Shown here: piece by piece, positions 16,679 to 25,264 of the stretch
How the letters are laid out: every line of letters begins with the position of its first letter
Numbering within the stretch: the stretch's first letter is position 1
From: Schaalia dentiphila ATCC 17982
Lineage (GTDB): Bacteria > Actinomycetota > Actinomycetes > Actinomycetales > Actinomycetaceae
Length of the DNA: 64,000 bases
Direction of reading: 5' to 3'
NCBI RefSeq assembly: GCF_000154225.1
Contig: NZ_DS264586.1
Coordinates: 402,527 to 466,526 of the forward strand
Program-made: the position numbers and the translations under genes
Notes under the pieces: model-generated
What the model was told of the DNA's origin: nothing
The model's database searches: none
The model's input: only the letters and a program-made list of their open reading frames with translations

Positions 16679-18001
16679 CTACTGATCAATCGCCGCGTTG
16701 GCGGCGTCCTGAGCGGCCTGGACGCCCTCATGTACGCCGGTGCGTCCCAGGAAGACCTCCTTGAGCACGCCGTTGTACGCGTCCATTGCCGCGCCCAGCT
16801 TCGCGCCGAAGGGAGCCATGATCGTGCCCGAAGGAGTCTTCGCCATCACCGAAGTGTCGACGCCCTTGTCCGACCAGTACGCGGTCCACGTCGCCTGGGC
16901 ATTCTCGTTCGCGGGGAAGCCGGCGCCGGTCTTGCCCAGTGCGGCACCTCCGTCCTTGCCAGCCAGCCACGCCAGCAGCTTGTGCTGAGCCTCGGGGTTC
17001 GCGCTCGCCGTCGAACCGGCGGCGACGACGGAGTTACCGACCGTCACGGCACCGGCGGGACCCTTCGGCTGGGGAGCCAGGCCCCACTCGAAGGAAGCGC
17101 CCTCGGCCACATTCGCCAGGTTGTAGGAACCGGACTGGAACAGAGCGATCTTGCCCTGCAGGAACTGGTCGCGGCTGAAGTCGCCGTTGTCGTTCGTGTC
17201 GGCCGCCGAGGGGGCCACGTGCTCCTTGTTGATCAGGTCCACCAGGTAGCCGACCGCGGCGTCGCCCTTGGGACTCGCAAACGTAAAGCGACCGCTCGCG
17301 TCCTGCAGGGTGGCACCGGCCGACCCCAGGTACGGAATGAGCATGGCCTGGCCATCCAGCGCGGCGTTGTATCCGTACTGGACGATGTGGTCCGCGTCGA
17401 ATGCAGGGTCAGCCGCGTTGCGGCCCGACGAGTCCAGCGTCAGCTTTCGGGTGATCTCTCGCAGAGAGTCGGTGGAGGCGCTCGGGTCCCACGACAGGTT
17501 CTGCAGGTCCTCGATGCTCACGCCGGCCGCGTCCAGCAGCGACTTGTTGTAGTACACCGCGATCGACGGGTCGGTGAGGACCGGGACACCGTAGAGCTTT
17601 CCGTCAACCGTGTACTGATCGATGGCGCCCTGAAGCCAGCCGTCGCGCTCGGAGGCGGGGAATTCCTCGTCGATGTTGACGATCTTGCCGCCGCGCGCGT
17701 ACTCCGTGTAGTTGTTCGTGTTGGACCAGAAGACGTCCGGTCCGGTGCCCGCGGCGAGCTCAGAACGCAGGCCCGTGAAGTAGTCCGACCACGGGACGAC
17801 CTCGACGTTGACCGTGATCCCCGTTTCCTCGGTGAACTCGGGGAGCGCCGCCTCGTACGCCTGGGCAGCCTGATCATCCCACAGACGCAGGGTCAGGGAC
17901 GTGCCCGCCTCGCTCGACGCGCTGCCACCCTGCGAGCAGGCGGCCATCAGCATCGACGCGGCACCAATCAGAGCGGTAGCGGTAACAAAACGCCTTTTCA
18001 T
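16679..18001 (-). CDS. Sugar ABC transporter substrate-binding lipoprotein
   Basis: A 440-residue cluster B (MalE-like) solute-binding protein. The signal peptide ends in the lipobox LMAAC with the acylated cysteine at position 22, so it is tethered outside the membrane. The mature part has typical features: a tryptophan-rich ligand region, GPDVFWSN, YGVPVLTDPSIAVYYNK near residue 140, and a long alternating alpha/beta core. It delivers an oligosaccharide to the two permeases encoded just upstream. No ATPase gene is in this operon. The ligand cannot be read from sequence; the adjoining deacetylase suggests an N-acetylated sugar. Confidence 0.92.
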   Translation of the reverse strand: MKRRFVTATALIGAASMLMAACSQGGSASSEAGTSLTLRLWDDQAAQAYEAALPEFTEETGITVNVEVVPWSDYFTGLRSELAAGTGPDVFWSNTNNYTEYARGGKIVNIDEEFPASERDGWLQGAIDQYTVDGKLYGVPVLTDPSIAVYYNKSLLDAAGVSIEDLQNLSWDPSASTDSLREITRKLTLDSSGRNAADPAFDADHIVQYGYNAALDGQAMLIPYLGSAGATLQDASGRFTFASPKGDAAVGYLVDLINKEHVAPSAADTNDNGDFSRDQFLQGKIALFQSGSYNLANVAEGASFEWGLAPQPKGPAGAVTVGNSVVAAGSTASANPEAQHKLLAWLAGKDGGAALGKTGAGFPANENAQATWTAYWSDKGVDTSVMAKTPSGTIMAPFGAKLGAAMDAYNGVLKEVFLGRTGVHEGVQAAQDAANAAIDQ

Positions 18002-18031
18002 GAAGACCTCCAGTTGTGATGGGGTGTGTTG

Positions 18032-18877
18032 TTACTTGATGCCCGTCAGGGCAATCGATTCAACGATGTGACGTTGAAAGACGATGAACAGAGCGATCAG
18101 GGGCACGAGCGCGATAGTCGTCGCCGCCATGACGTACGTCCAATTCGCGTTGTACTGGCTCTGTAGCGCGGCCGTCGCAACCGTGAGGACGCGTGGCCTG
18201 GTCGCGGCAATGATCCGCGGCCACATGAACGAGTTCCACTGGCTCACAACCGTGATGAGCACGAGCGTCGAAATGATCGGCTTCGACACGGGAACGACGA
18301 TGGAGAAGAGGATGCGCATCTGCCCGGCGCCGTCCATGGTCGCCGCGTCGATGATTTCCTGGGGGATCTGGCGGAACGACTGACGCAGCAGGAACACCGC
18401 GTAGGGCGACGCAAACACGAAGGGGAGGACGATGCCCCAGAAGGTGTTGTTGAGCCCCATCTTGGCCATCATGAGGTACAGCGGGATGACGAGAACCGAC
18501 GCCGGAATCATCATGGTGCCCAGGAAGAGCCAGAAGATGACCTCGCGCCCCGGGAACTCAATGCGGGCGAACGCGTAGGCGGCCAGCACGGAGGACACCA
18601 GCTGCCCGACGACCATCACCACGACCATGAGAAGCGTCGTGATGATCGCGTCGCCGAAGTTGACCCGTCCCGTGAGGATCGCCTGGAACGAGGCCAGGGA
18701 GGGCGGGGAAGGCAGCGCGAAGGGCGAGTGCGAGGCGAAGTCCTGCGGCGACTTAAAGGCCGTGACAAAGCTGAAGAGGAGCGGGACGACCATGATGAAC
18801 GCGGCCAGCGAGAGCCCCGCGTAGATCCCCAGGGTCGACCACCAGGGCCGACGCGAGTGCAACTTAGACGAGCTCAT
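18032..18877 (-). CDS. Carbohydrate ABC transporter permease (MalG type)
   Basis: A 281-residue inner-membrane permease with six hydrophobic helices. The cytoplasmic EAA loop, EIIDAATMDGAGQMRILF (about 187-204), is the docking site for the ATPase. It ends in the short C terminus usual for MalG-type subunits. Its start overlaps the end of the partner permease by 14 nt, showing translational coupling, and the binding-protein gene follows 30 nt downstream. Confidence 0.92.
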   Translation of the reverse strand: MSSSKLHSRRPWWSTLGIYAGLSLAAFIMVVPLLFSFVTAFKSPQDFASHSPFALPSPPSLASFQAILTGRVNFGDAIITTLLMVVVMVVGQLVSSVLAAYAFARIEFPGREVIFWLFLGTMMIPASVLVIPLYLMMAKMGLNNTFWGIVLPFVFASPYAVFLLRQSFRQIPQEIIDAATMDGAGQMRILFSIVVPVSKPIISTLVLITVVSQWNSFMWPRIIAATRPRVLTVATAALQSQYNANWTYVMAATTIALVPLIALFIVFQRHIVESIALTGIK

Positions 18878-19742
18878 ACGTGGTCCTCTTCCGGAAGTAC
18901 AGGTTCTGGGCCAGCGTCAGTCCCATGAGGAGCAGCATCATCACGCACGCCATGACTGCGGCGCGGCCGACGTTTCCGGTCTCGAAGGCCTCCTTGTAGA
19001 TCAGGTAGGCGAGGACCTCGGTGGAGCCGGATGGGCCTCCCTTGGTGAGGGCGTAGATCTGATCGAAAACGTTGAAGACCGAGATCACGGAGGTGACCGA
19101 GACGAAGAAGAAGGTCGGGCGCAGGAGAGGCATCTTGATGTGCCAGAACACCTGCGAGGAGGATGCCCCGTCCACGGTCGCGGCCTCGGTGAGCTCACGC
19201 GGGATCGCGAGCAATCCGGCGATGAAGAAGAGAGCCGTGTACCCCACGTTCGACCAGACGACGACGAAAGCCGCCGCGGGCAGCGCCCAGGTGGGCGACA
19301 CGAGAATTTCTAGTCGCGTGCCCGCCAGCGCGGAAAGAAGACCACCGGTGGGGGCGAAGATCCACGACCAGACGACGCCGAGGGCCAGCGGAGGCGCGAT
19401 CCACGGAATGACGATGAGCGTGCGATAGACGACGGTTCCTCGCACGCCCTTCGTCAGTAGGTTCGCGAGGAGGAGGCCCAGGATGATCTGGATGGGGACC
19501 ACGAGGAGGACGAAGAGAATCGTCGTGCGCAGGGACGACAGGAAGGACGGGTCGCTCAGTACGTTCGTGACGTTGGCCAGGCCCACGTATCGCGTATCCC
19601 CGATGAGGTCCCACCGGTACAGGCTCACCCACATGATGACACCGATGGGCACAACCATGAAGATGAGGACGCCGATGAGGGCGGGCGACAGGAACGCGTA
19701 TCCGACGAGTGCGTGGCGCGTGCGAGACGCTCGCTTGCTCAT
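18864..19742 (-). CDS. Carbohydrate ABC transporter permease (MalF type)
   Basis: A 292-residue inner-membrane permease and the first gene of the sugar-import operon. It has six helices and the EAA loop ELTEAATVDGASSSQVFWHI near residue 185. The ATG at 19742 is preceded by AAGGAAGG; the frame stays open upstream but without features of a membrane protein. The operon order is MalF-type permease, MalG-type permease, binding protein, PIG-L deacetylase. Because no ATPase is encoded, the importer most likely borrows a shared MsmK/UgpC-type ATPase such as the one encoded at 35.5 kb. Confidence 0.92.
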   Translation of the reverse strand: MSKRASRTRHALVGYAFLSPALIGVLIFMVVPIGVIMWVSLYRWDLIGDTRYVGLANVTNVLSDPSFLSSLRTTILFVLLVVPIQIILGLLLANLLTKGVRGTVVYRTLIVIPWIAPPLALGVVWSWIFAPTGGLLSALAGTRLEILVSPTWALPAAAFVVVWSNVGYTALFFIAGLLAIPRELTEAATVDGASSSQVFWHIKMPLLRPTFFFVSVTSVISVFNVFDQIYALTKGGPSGSTEVLAYLIYKEAFETGNVGRAAVMACVMMLLLMGLTLAQNLYFRKRTTYELV

Positions 19743-19880
19743 GCCCCACCTTCCTTTCGTTCGGTTCTTCGAGGATAGGTGTGACGGGCGCATCAGCGCC
19801 GGGCGAAGACAAGGTATGGACAATTGTGAACATCGCATGCCGTCAAACGAGCAAAGGTGCACAAAACGAGGCAAAACAAG

Positions 19881-19910
19881 GGAGCGCCCACTCAGCTGAG
19901 TGGGCGCTCC
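19881..19910 (-). terminator. Terminator after panD
   Basis: Perfect 30-nt palindrome (15-bp arms GGAGCGCCCACTCAG and complement), 14 nt past the panD stop, followed on the minus strand by a U-rich stretch (CTTGTTTTG). Confidence 0.88.
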
Positions 19911-19924
19911 TACCGGCGTGTCAA

Positions 19925-20359
19925 TCAGACGCCGGAGCTTTTCAGCCCCAGCTCGCGGGCACGGGGTGAGTCCTCGGGGACGCTTCCCGCGTGGTCGCCG
20001 GCGCTCACGATTTTGTTGGAGCCGTCGACGAAGACGACGGAGGGCTTAATCGTACGCACGAGGGATTCGGGCACCTGGGCGTAGGCCATGATGATGACGA
20101 GGTCACCGACGCTCACCTTGTGGGCGGCCGCGCCGTTGAGCTGAATCGTGCCGCCGCCTCGCTCACCCGCGATCGTGTAGGTCGACAGGCGCTCACCGTT
20201 GTTGACGTCGACGATGTCGACCTTCTGTCCGGGCACGATGTTCGCGGCGTCCAGCAGGTCCTCGTCCACCGTGATCGAGCCGACGTAGTGCAGGTCGGCG
20301 CCGGTGACGACGGCGCGATGGATCTTGCCGATAGCCATCTCGCGGGTCATTTCCATCAT
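19925..20359 (-). CDS. panD: Aspartate 1-decarboxylase (pantothenate synthesis)
   Basis: A 144-residue proenzyme that self-cleaves to form a pyruvoyl cofactor and converts L-aspartate to beta-alanine. The cleavage pair is Gly27-Ser28 in HYVGSITVD. The [20 protein letters not shown] block and conserved Tyr are typical. The start ATG overlaps the panC stop as ATGA, so translation is coupled and beta-alanine is made together with the ligase that uses it. Length is slightly above the usual 126-140 residues because of the C-terminal tail, as in other actinobacteria. Confidence 0.96.
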   Translation of the reverse strand: MMEMTREMAIGKIHRAVVTGADLHYVGSITVDEDLLDAANIVPGQKVDIVDVNNGERLSTYTIAGERGGGTIQLNGAAAHKVSVGDLVIIMAYAQVPESLVRTIKPSVVFVDGSNKIVSAGDHAGSVPEDSPRARELGLKSSGV

Positions 20360-21309
20360 GCGAGGTCCCCCGCGCGTTCGGCGAGACGGCCGGTGGAACC
20401 GGAGGCGTCGCGCAGCGGCACCTCCATGTTGTCGATGAGGCGCGTCGTGCCCACCTTGGCGGCGATGAGGATACGTCCCTCACGCGAGCCGTCCGACAGG
20501 ATCGTGGGCGCGGCAGTACCCTCGCCGACGGGCACGGACTCGGTGCCCGCGAGAATCTCGAAAGTCCCCGCGTCCACGAGCGCGATGTAGTCCAGGTCAA
20601 TGCCGCCCTCGGCGTCGATAACCGAGCGGCACTCGGCGACGATCTGCGCGGGCTTGGCTCCAGCCTCGGCGGCCTCGGCGCCGCGACGAAGCGCGCGCGA
20701 GAGGGCACGGGCGCGGATGCGCTCATCGTCGCTCAGGTACTGGTTACGGCTGGACAGGGCGACCCCGTCCTCGGCGCGCACGATCGGCACGGGGTGAACG
20801 CGCACGGGGATATCCAGCTGGGAGAAAACGGTACGCAGGACGGCCAGCTGCTGGGCGTCCTTCTGTCCGTACAGGGCCACGTCGGGGCGCACAAGGTTGA
20901 CAACCTTCGTGCACACGAGCGCGACACCCGCGAAGTGCGTGGGGCGCGTCTTACCTTCGAGAACGCGCGCGATGGGGCCCGGGTCGATTGTCACGGTCGC
21001 GGGCGTGGGGTACACGTCCTGGGGCGCAGGTGCCCACACAAGGTCCGCACCCACCGTCTCGAGGGCTTCCATGTCCGCATCCAGGGTGCGCGGGTAGGCG
21101 TCGAAGTCCTCGCCGGGCGCGAACTGCGTCGGGTTGACGAAGATTGTGACGATCACGTGATCGGCCAGTTCGCGGGCTTCGCGCACGAGCTGCAGGTGCC
21201 CGGAGTGGAGAGCACCCATGGTCATCACGAGTGCCTTCGTGCCAGGCAGGCGCGACAGCGCATCGGCCAACTCGGCACGCGTGTGGGTCAGGACAGGACG
21301 GTGAGTCAT
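20356..21309 (-). CDS. panC: Pantoate-beta-alanine ligase (pantothenate synthetase)
   Basis: A 317-residue class I nucleotidyltransferase-fold enzyme joining pantoate and beta-alanine with ATP. The HIGH-type motif MGALHSGHL is at 31-39. [12 protein letters not shown] and the KMSKS-like SSRNQYLS follow at normal spacing. It is coupled to panD. The ATG at 21309 has no Shine-Dalgarno and AAGAAT 6 nt before it, suggesting a leaderless message. The DUF2520 gene lies 132 nt upstream on the same strand. Confidence 0.96.
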   Translation of the reverse strand: MTHRPVLTHTRAELADALSRLPGTKALVMTMGALHSGHLQLVREARELADHVIVTIFVNPTQFAPGEDFDAYPRTLDADMEALETVGADLVWAPAPQDVYPTPATVTIDPGPIARVLEGKTRPTHFAGVALVCTKVVNLVRPDVALYGQKDAQQLAVLRTVFSQLDIPVRVHPVPIVRAEDGVALSSRNQYLSDDERIRARALSRALRRGAEAAEAGAKPAQIVAECRSVIDAEGGIDLDYIALVDAGTFEILAGTESVPVGEGTAAPTILSDGSREGRILIAAKVGTTRLIDNMEVPLRDASGSTGRLAERAGDLA

Positions 21310-21379
21310 AGTTCTATTCTTGCAACTTCGGCCCGCCGGTGCGTCATCGAGTCGCTTTCCTCACGCCTCGCGTTCTCGC

Positions 21380-21392
21380 GACGAGGCCGGGG
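21380..21392 (+). repeat. Dispersed 13-mer, exact (GACGAGGCCGGGG)
   Basis: Single exact copy in the 132-nt gap between panC and the DUF2520 gene, without an inverted partner. Confidence 0.75.
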
Positions 21393-21441
21393 TTGCGCGC
21401 GTTCTCTCTCCCGCGTTTTGGGCTCGTTGGGTGTGTGATGA

Positions 21442-22329
21442 TCAGGCGTCCGGGTCGAGGAGGGCGGCCTCGACGCTGGTGGCGGCCCGTTCGTCGAGGA
21501 GACGTGCGTCGCGCAGCAGGCGGGTCAGGGCACGGGTCATGTCCGCGTAGGTGTCGCGTTCCCCGGCGAGATCCTCCCGGGCCCCCAGGCAGCGCGCGTG
21601 TGCGGCGATCGTTCCCGCGTCCCCGCGGGCGGCGGGCCCGGAGATACCCGCGACCCCCTCGGTGAGGGCACGGTCGAGGGCGGCCTCGAGGAGGGGGCGC
21701 ACGTAGAGGGCGGGGTTTTCAATGCCGGCCTCGGCCAAAATGCGCGTTGTCTGCACGGTGATTCCGGCGATGAAGTTCGCACCGTGGGCGAGACCCGCGT
21801 GGTAGAGGGGTCGGTCCTCCTCAGCGACGACGACGGGTTCGCCACCCATTTCGACGACGAGAGCCTGGGCGATCGGCAGGAAGGGGGCCGCGGCCGTCAC
21901 AGCGAAGGGCGTGCCCACGAGGCGCGCCACGTCGACGCTGGTACCGGTGAAGGTCATCGCCGGGTGGATGGCGAGCGGGATCGCTCCCGCGCCCGCGGCG
22001 GCGCCGAGCAGCCCCACGCCGGAGGCACCCGACAGGTGAATGACGATGTGCCCACTCTGCCAGGCGCCCAGGTCGGCCAGGCCGCTCACAAGGGGGCCAA
22101 TCTGGTCGTCAGGGACGGCCACGATGACCACCTCGGAGCGTCGCACGACCTCCTCGGGCGTGGCGATCGGCACGCCGGGCAGCATCGCGTCGGCGCGCTC
22201 GCGCGAGGCGTTCGAGGACGCGGAGACGGCAACGATCTGGTGGCCGACCGCGCGCAGCGCAGAGCCGATGACGGGCCCGACGTGGCCCATGCCGATGATG
22301 CCGATTCCGAGGCGTCCGGGGGTACTCAT
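21442..22329 (-). CDS. Rossmann-like and DUF2520 domain protein (ketopantoate-reductase-like)
   Basis: A 295-residue two-domain oxidoreductase-like protein. The NAD(P)-binding fold opens with GIIGMGHVGPVIGSAL (about 9-24). VVIVAVPDDQIGPL and HLSGASG follow in the first domain. The all-helical DUF2520 second domain contains HPAMTFTG and the helix run around AGLAHGANF. It lies upstream of panC-panD on the same strand. Related Rossmann/DUF2520 proteins next to pantothenate genes are candidates for a ketopantoate reductase, and I do not see panE or ilvC here. That function is inference. The ATG at 22329 has GACAAT 6 nt upstream. Confidence 0.82.
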   Translation of the reverse strand: MSTPGRLGIGIIGMGHVGPVIGSALRAVGHQIVAVSASSNASRERADAMLPGVPIATPEEVVRRSEVVIVAVPDDQIGPLVSGLADLGAWQSGHIVIHLSGASGVGLLGAAAGAGAIPLAIHPAMTFTGTSVDVARLVGTPFAVTAAAPFLPIAQALVVEMGGEPVVVAEEDRPLYHAGLAHGANFIAGITVQTTRILAEAGIENPALYVRPLLEAALDRALTEGVAGISGPAARGDAGTIAAHARCLGAREDLAGERDTYADMTRALTRLLRDARLLDERAATSVEAALLDPDA

Positions 22330-22354
22330 GGCTCCATTGTCGCCGATCACCGGG

Positions 22355-23914
22355 CTACTTGTCGCCCTCCGCACGCTGCGAGGTCGCCTCGACGATCTCG
22401 GTGACGCGCGAGAGCCAGCGCTCGGGAGCCTCGGCCTCGCGGCGGACCTTCGAGGCCTGCGACAGCTGCGCCCACAGCTCCAGCGAGCGGCCCACCTCGA
22501 CGTGCTCGGCCATGGATGCCACCGGTCCGGGGACCAGCGCGGCGCGCACGGAGGCGACGCGGCGCCAGCGCTGAATGGGCCCCTGATGCAGGGACACAGA
22601 CTGGATGCGCGTCAGCGGGATGATCGAGAAGCGCAGGTTGAAGAAGCCGTCGCGGATCGCGAACACGGCATCGGTCAGGCCGAAGGCACGGCGCTTGTAC
22701 ACGAGAGGATCCAGGATCCTCGCGCTATGCGGGATCGGTGTCATCCAGCGGTCCTCGCCCGTGCCGGCGCGGAGGGACTCGAGGAAGCTGTCGGGGTCCT
22801 CGACCCCCAGGTCGGGGATCGCCATCGCGATCGCCTGGATGGCCTCCACGCGGCTGCCGACGGGAAGCAGCACGTCGGAGGCCACATCCACCTGCATGCC
22901 CTTGTTCTTCTCGTCCGTCGTGTGCGCCGCGTTGCCAGCCTGCGTGATCTCCACGCGATACCAGCCAAACAGTCGCCAGATCAGCGGCTGGCTCACCTCG
23001 ATGGCGTGGATGCGCCCCGGAGGGATCGTCACGTGACGGCGAGCCGTCAGGCCACGGTCGATACGCACGCCGTCGGCAGCGATCGCCGCGGTAAAGCCGA
23101 ACTCTCGATCAAAACGCGCCCAGACGCCCACCAGGAGGCTGAACGCGCCCGCCAGGATGCCCAGGAAACTCATGATCGACGTCACCCCGACGACACCCAC
23201 GAGGAAGCCGTTGAGCCCCAGGAGGAAGATGCCGAAGAACAGCGCGATCGCATTGTCGATGGTCGCCAGCATGGACGCCAGGAGCTTCACGAAGCCGACC
23301 GTGAAAACGGGACGCTCCGGGGCCTCCAGCGGCGTCTTCGCCGTCGCCACGCGGGCCGAAGCGCCGGTAACGTCCGCAGGATCCACGACCTCGTCGATCG
23401 CGCCCGACGCGAGCGCGAGAAGGAGGGCGCGCAGCTCCTCGAGACACTGCGCGGGCAGCAGGCCCAGCTTGATGCTCGAGTCAGTGCCGCCGGCGACCTC
23501 GATGTCCAGATACCCCAGGCGCAGGAGGCGACCGACGAGCGAGTAGGACACGTTGATCGTCTGGATGCGCGTCAGCCGCGCGTGGCGCTGCGTACGCTTG
23601 AGGATGCCGGCGCGGTACCAGATCGCCGTATTGCTCACCGCGTAGCGAGTCTTCGTCCACGCCAGGTAGCAGTAGGCGCCCGCGATGGCGAGGACGATGC
23701 CCGCAATCATCAGAAGACCAAGGAAGATGCCGGTGGTTTCAAACCACTGCGGCGTCTCACCGTTGAGCATGCGCCCGATCGCGGAGGCGTTGCTTAGGGA
23801 CACCGCACCGACGATACCCGTGACACTTCCCACGACGCGGGGAACGTAGGTGAGTGGGTGAAGCGGCTGCCAGTCCTCGGGAGCGATGCCGTCGGAGGAG
23901 AGGTCCGCGCTCAT
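22355..23914 (-). CDS. Membrane protein with bacterial PH (bPH2) domains, YdbT-like
   Basis: A 519-residue membrane protein with paired hydrophobic helices near residues 30-85 and again near 225-270. These alternate with bPH2 (YdbS/YdbT, DUF304) domains; the TRYAVSNTAIWYRAGILKRTQ and RLTRIQTINVSYSLVGRLL stretches are typical of the fold. Function in the cell is not established; Bacillus relatives act in a small membrane-stress or bacteriocin-tolerance operon. The start overlaps the upstream small PH gene as ATGA, the same two-gene order as ydbS-ydbT. Confidence 0.85.
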   Translation of the reverse strand: MSADLSSDGIAPEDWQPLHPLTYVPRVVGSVTGIVGAVSLSNASAIGRMLNGETPQWFETTGIFLGLLMIAGIVLAIAGAYCYLAWTKTRYAVSNTAIWYRAGILKRTQRHARLTRIQTINVSYSLVGRLLRLGYLDIEVAGGTDSSIKLGLLPAQCLEELRALLLALASGAIDEVVDPADVTGASARVATAKTPLEAPERPVFTVGFVKLLASMLATIDNAIALFFGIFLLGLNGFLVGVVGVTSIMSFLGILAGAFSLLVGVWARFDREFGFTAAIAADGVRIDRGLTARRHVTIPPGRIHAIEVSQPLIWRLFGWYRVEITQAGNAAHTTDEKNKGMQVDVASDVLLPVGSRVEAIQAIAMAIPDLGVEDPDSFLESLRAGTGEDRWMTPIPHSARILDPLVYKRRAFGLTDAVFAIRDGFFNLRFSIIPLTRIQSVSLHQGPIQRWRRVASVRAALVPGPVASMAEHVEVGRSLELWAQLSQASKVRREAEAPERWLSRVTEIVEATSQRAEGDK

Positions 23915-24411
23915 AGGCCCATCAGCTCCGCCGAGCCGCGCTCCGCCAGGACGTCACGCAGACGGGCTGCATCCGCGACGGGCACACCGCTCAGCGTCGC
24001 ATCCGTCTGCGCGCTCGCGGTCGACAGCTTGATCGTCGAGATGCCAAGCAGGCGCAGCACGGGGCCCTGGTAGATGTCGACATACTGGATGCGACCGTAG
24101 GGCACGAGGGTCAGCGAGCGACTAAAGACGCCGCGGCGGATCACAAAGTCCGTGTCAGCCAGTGCGTAGCGCAGGGCGCGCACCTGGGCGGGCACGAGCC
24201 ACAAGCAGAAGAGTGCAATGGCGGCGGGCACGAGCATGAGCCACCACAGCGCCGGAATATCGACGATGAGGACGAGCGCGGAAATCGCTCCGCACAGGAC
24301 GCCGCACAGCGCGAGGGCGTTACCGAGGCGCAGGGTCGCGAGTTTAGGGGACACGTGCTGGAATTCGACGCCGTCGGGAGACATGACGTCCGCTGAGTTC
24401 TGGGATAACAT
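23911..24411 (-). CDS. Small PH-domain membrane protein, YdbS-like
   Basis: A 166-residue protein with two adjacent transmembrane helices (about 30-72) followed by one bPH2 domain (LRYALADTDFVIRRGVF and RIQYVDIYQGPVLRLLG). It is the expected partner of the larger YdbT-like protein, to which it is translationally coupled. The ATG at 24411 has no ribosome site; AAGAAT lies 6 nt upstream, so the operon mRNA is probably leaderless. It is divergent from the two-component system. Confidence 0.85.
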   Translation of the reverse strand: MLSQNSADVMSPDGVEFQHVSPKLATLRLGNALALCGVLCGAISALVLIVDIPALWWLMLVPAAIALFCLWLVPAQVRALRYALADTDFVIRRGVFSRSLTLVPYGRIQYVDIYQGPVLRLLGISTIKLSTASAQTDATLSGVPVADAARLRDVLAERGSAELMGL

Positions 24412-24540
24412 GCTTCAATTCTTGCACATCTTTTCCGCGCCTTTTCTTGTCCTTTATTTCTGCGCGACCAACCGAGGTGACGAAGCGAATAGAAGCAACG
24501 CCCACTACTCCCACCCACCTCACAGGAAACATTCAGACAC

Positions 24541-25263
24541 ATGGGCGACACTAGTTCCATGAGCACCCCGGGAACCGAAGCAAAACTGCTCGTTGTCGAC
24601 GACGAGCCCAACATCCGCGACCTCCTCGCCTCCTCCCTGCGTTTCGCCGGCTTCGACGTCATCACCGCCGAGGATGGCAGCGGCGCATTTCACGAAGCCC
24701 AGGCCTCGCGCCCGGACCTCATTGTCCTCGACGTCATGCTCCCCGACATGGACGGCTTCACCGTCACCAGGCGCCTGCGCGACGCCGGCATCACCACCCC
24801 GGTCCTCTTCCTCACCGCGCGCGACGACATGCGCGACAAGATCCAAGGCCTGACCGTCGGCGGCGACGACTACGTCACTAAGCCCTTCGGCCTCGAAGAG
24901 GTCGTCGCCCGCATCCGCGCCATCCTGCGCCGCACCATGGGCTCCGAAGAAGACGACGCGTTCCTGCGCGTCGGAGACCTCGTCATCGACGAGGACGCCC
25001 ACGAAGTCACGCGCGCCGGCGTACCCATCGACCTGTCCCCCACCGAATTCAAGCTCCTGCGCTACCTCGTCATCAACGCGGGGCGCGTCGTCTCCAAGAT
25101 GCAGATCCTCGACCACGTGTGGGAATACGACTGGGACGGCGAAGTCGCCATCGTCGAGTCCTACATCTCCTACCTGCGGCGCAAACTCGCCGTCGAGGGG
25201 GCCTCCGGGGAGCTGATCCACACCAAGCGTGGGGTCGGCTACATCCTGCGCGCTGAGGACTGA
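24541..25263 (+). CDS. OmpR-family response regulator
   Basis: A 240-residue regulator. The receiver domain (about 15-125) has the acidic pair in VVDDEPN, the phospho-acceptor Asp in VLDVMLPDMDG and Lys in VTKPFG. The winged-helix DNA-binding domain spans about 145-238 and contains LSPTEFKLLRYL and the VESYISYLRRK recognition region. AGGAAA lies upstream of the first ATG. The cognate kinase begins right after its stop codon. Overall it resembles the mycobacterial TrcR/MprA type, but the target genes are unknown. Confidence 0.94.
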   Translation: MGDTSSMSTPGTEAKLLVVDDEPNIRDLLASSLRFAGFDVITAEDGSGAFHEAQASRPDLIVLDVMLPDMDGFTVTRRLRDAGITTPVLFLTARDDMRDKIQGLTVGGDDYVTKPFGLEEVVARIRAILRRTMGSEEDDAFLRVGDLVIDEDAHEVTRAGVPIDLSPTEFKLLRYLVINAGRVVSKMQILDHVWEYDWDGEVAIVESYISYLRRKLAVEGASGELIHTKRGVGYILRAED

Positions 25264-25264
25264 C

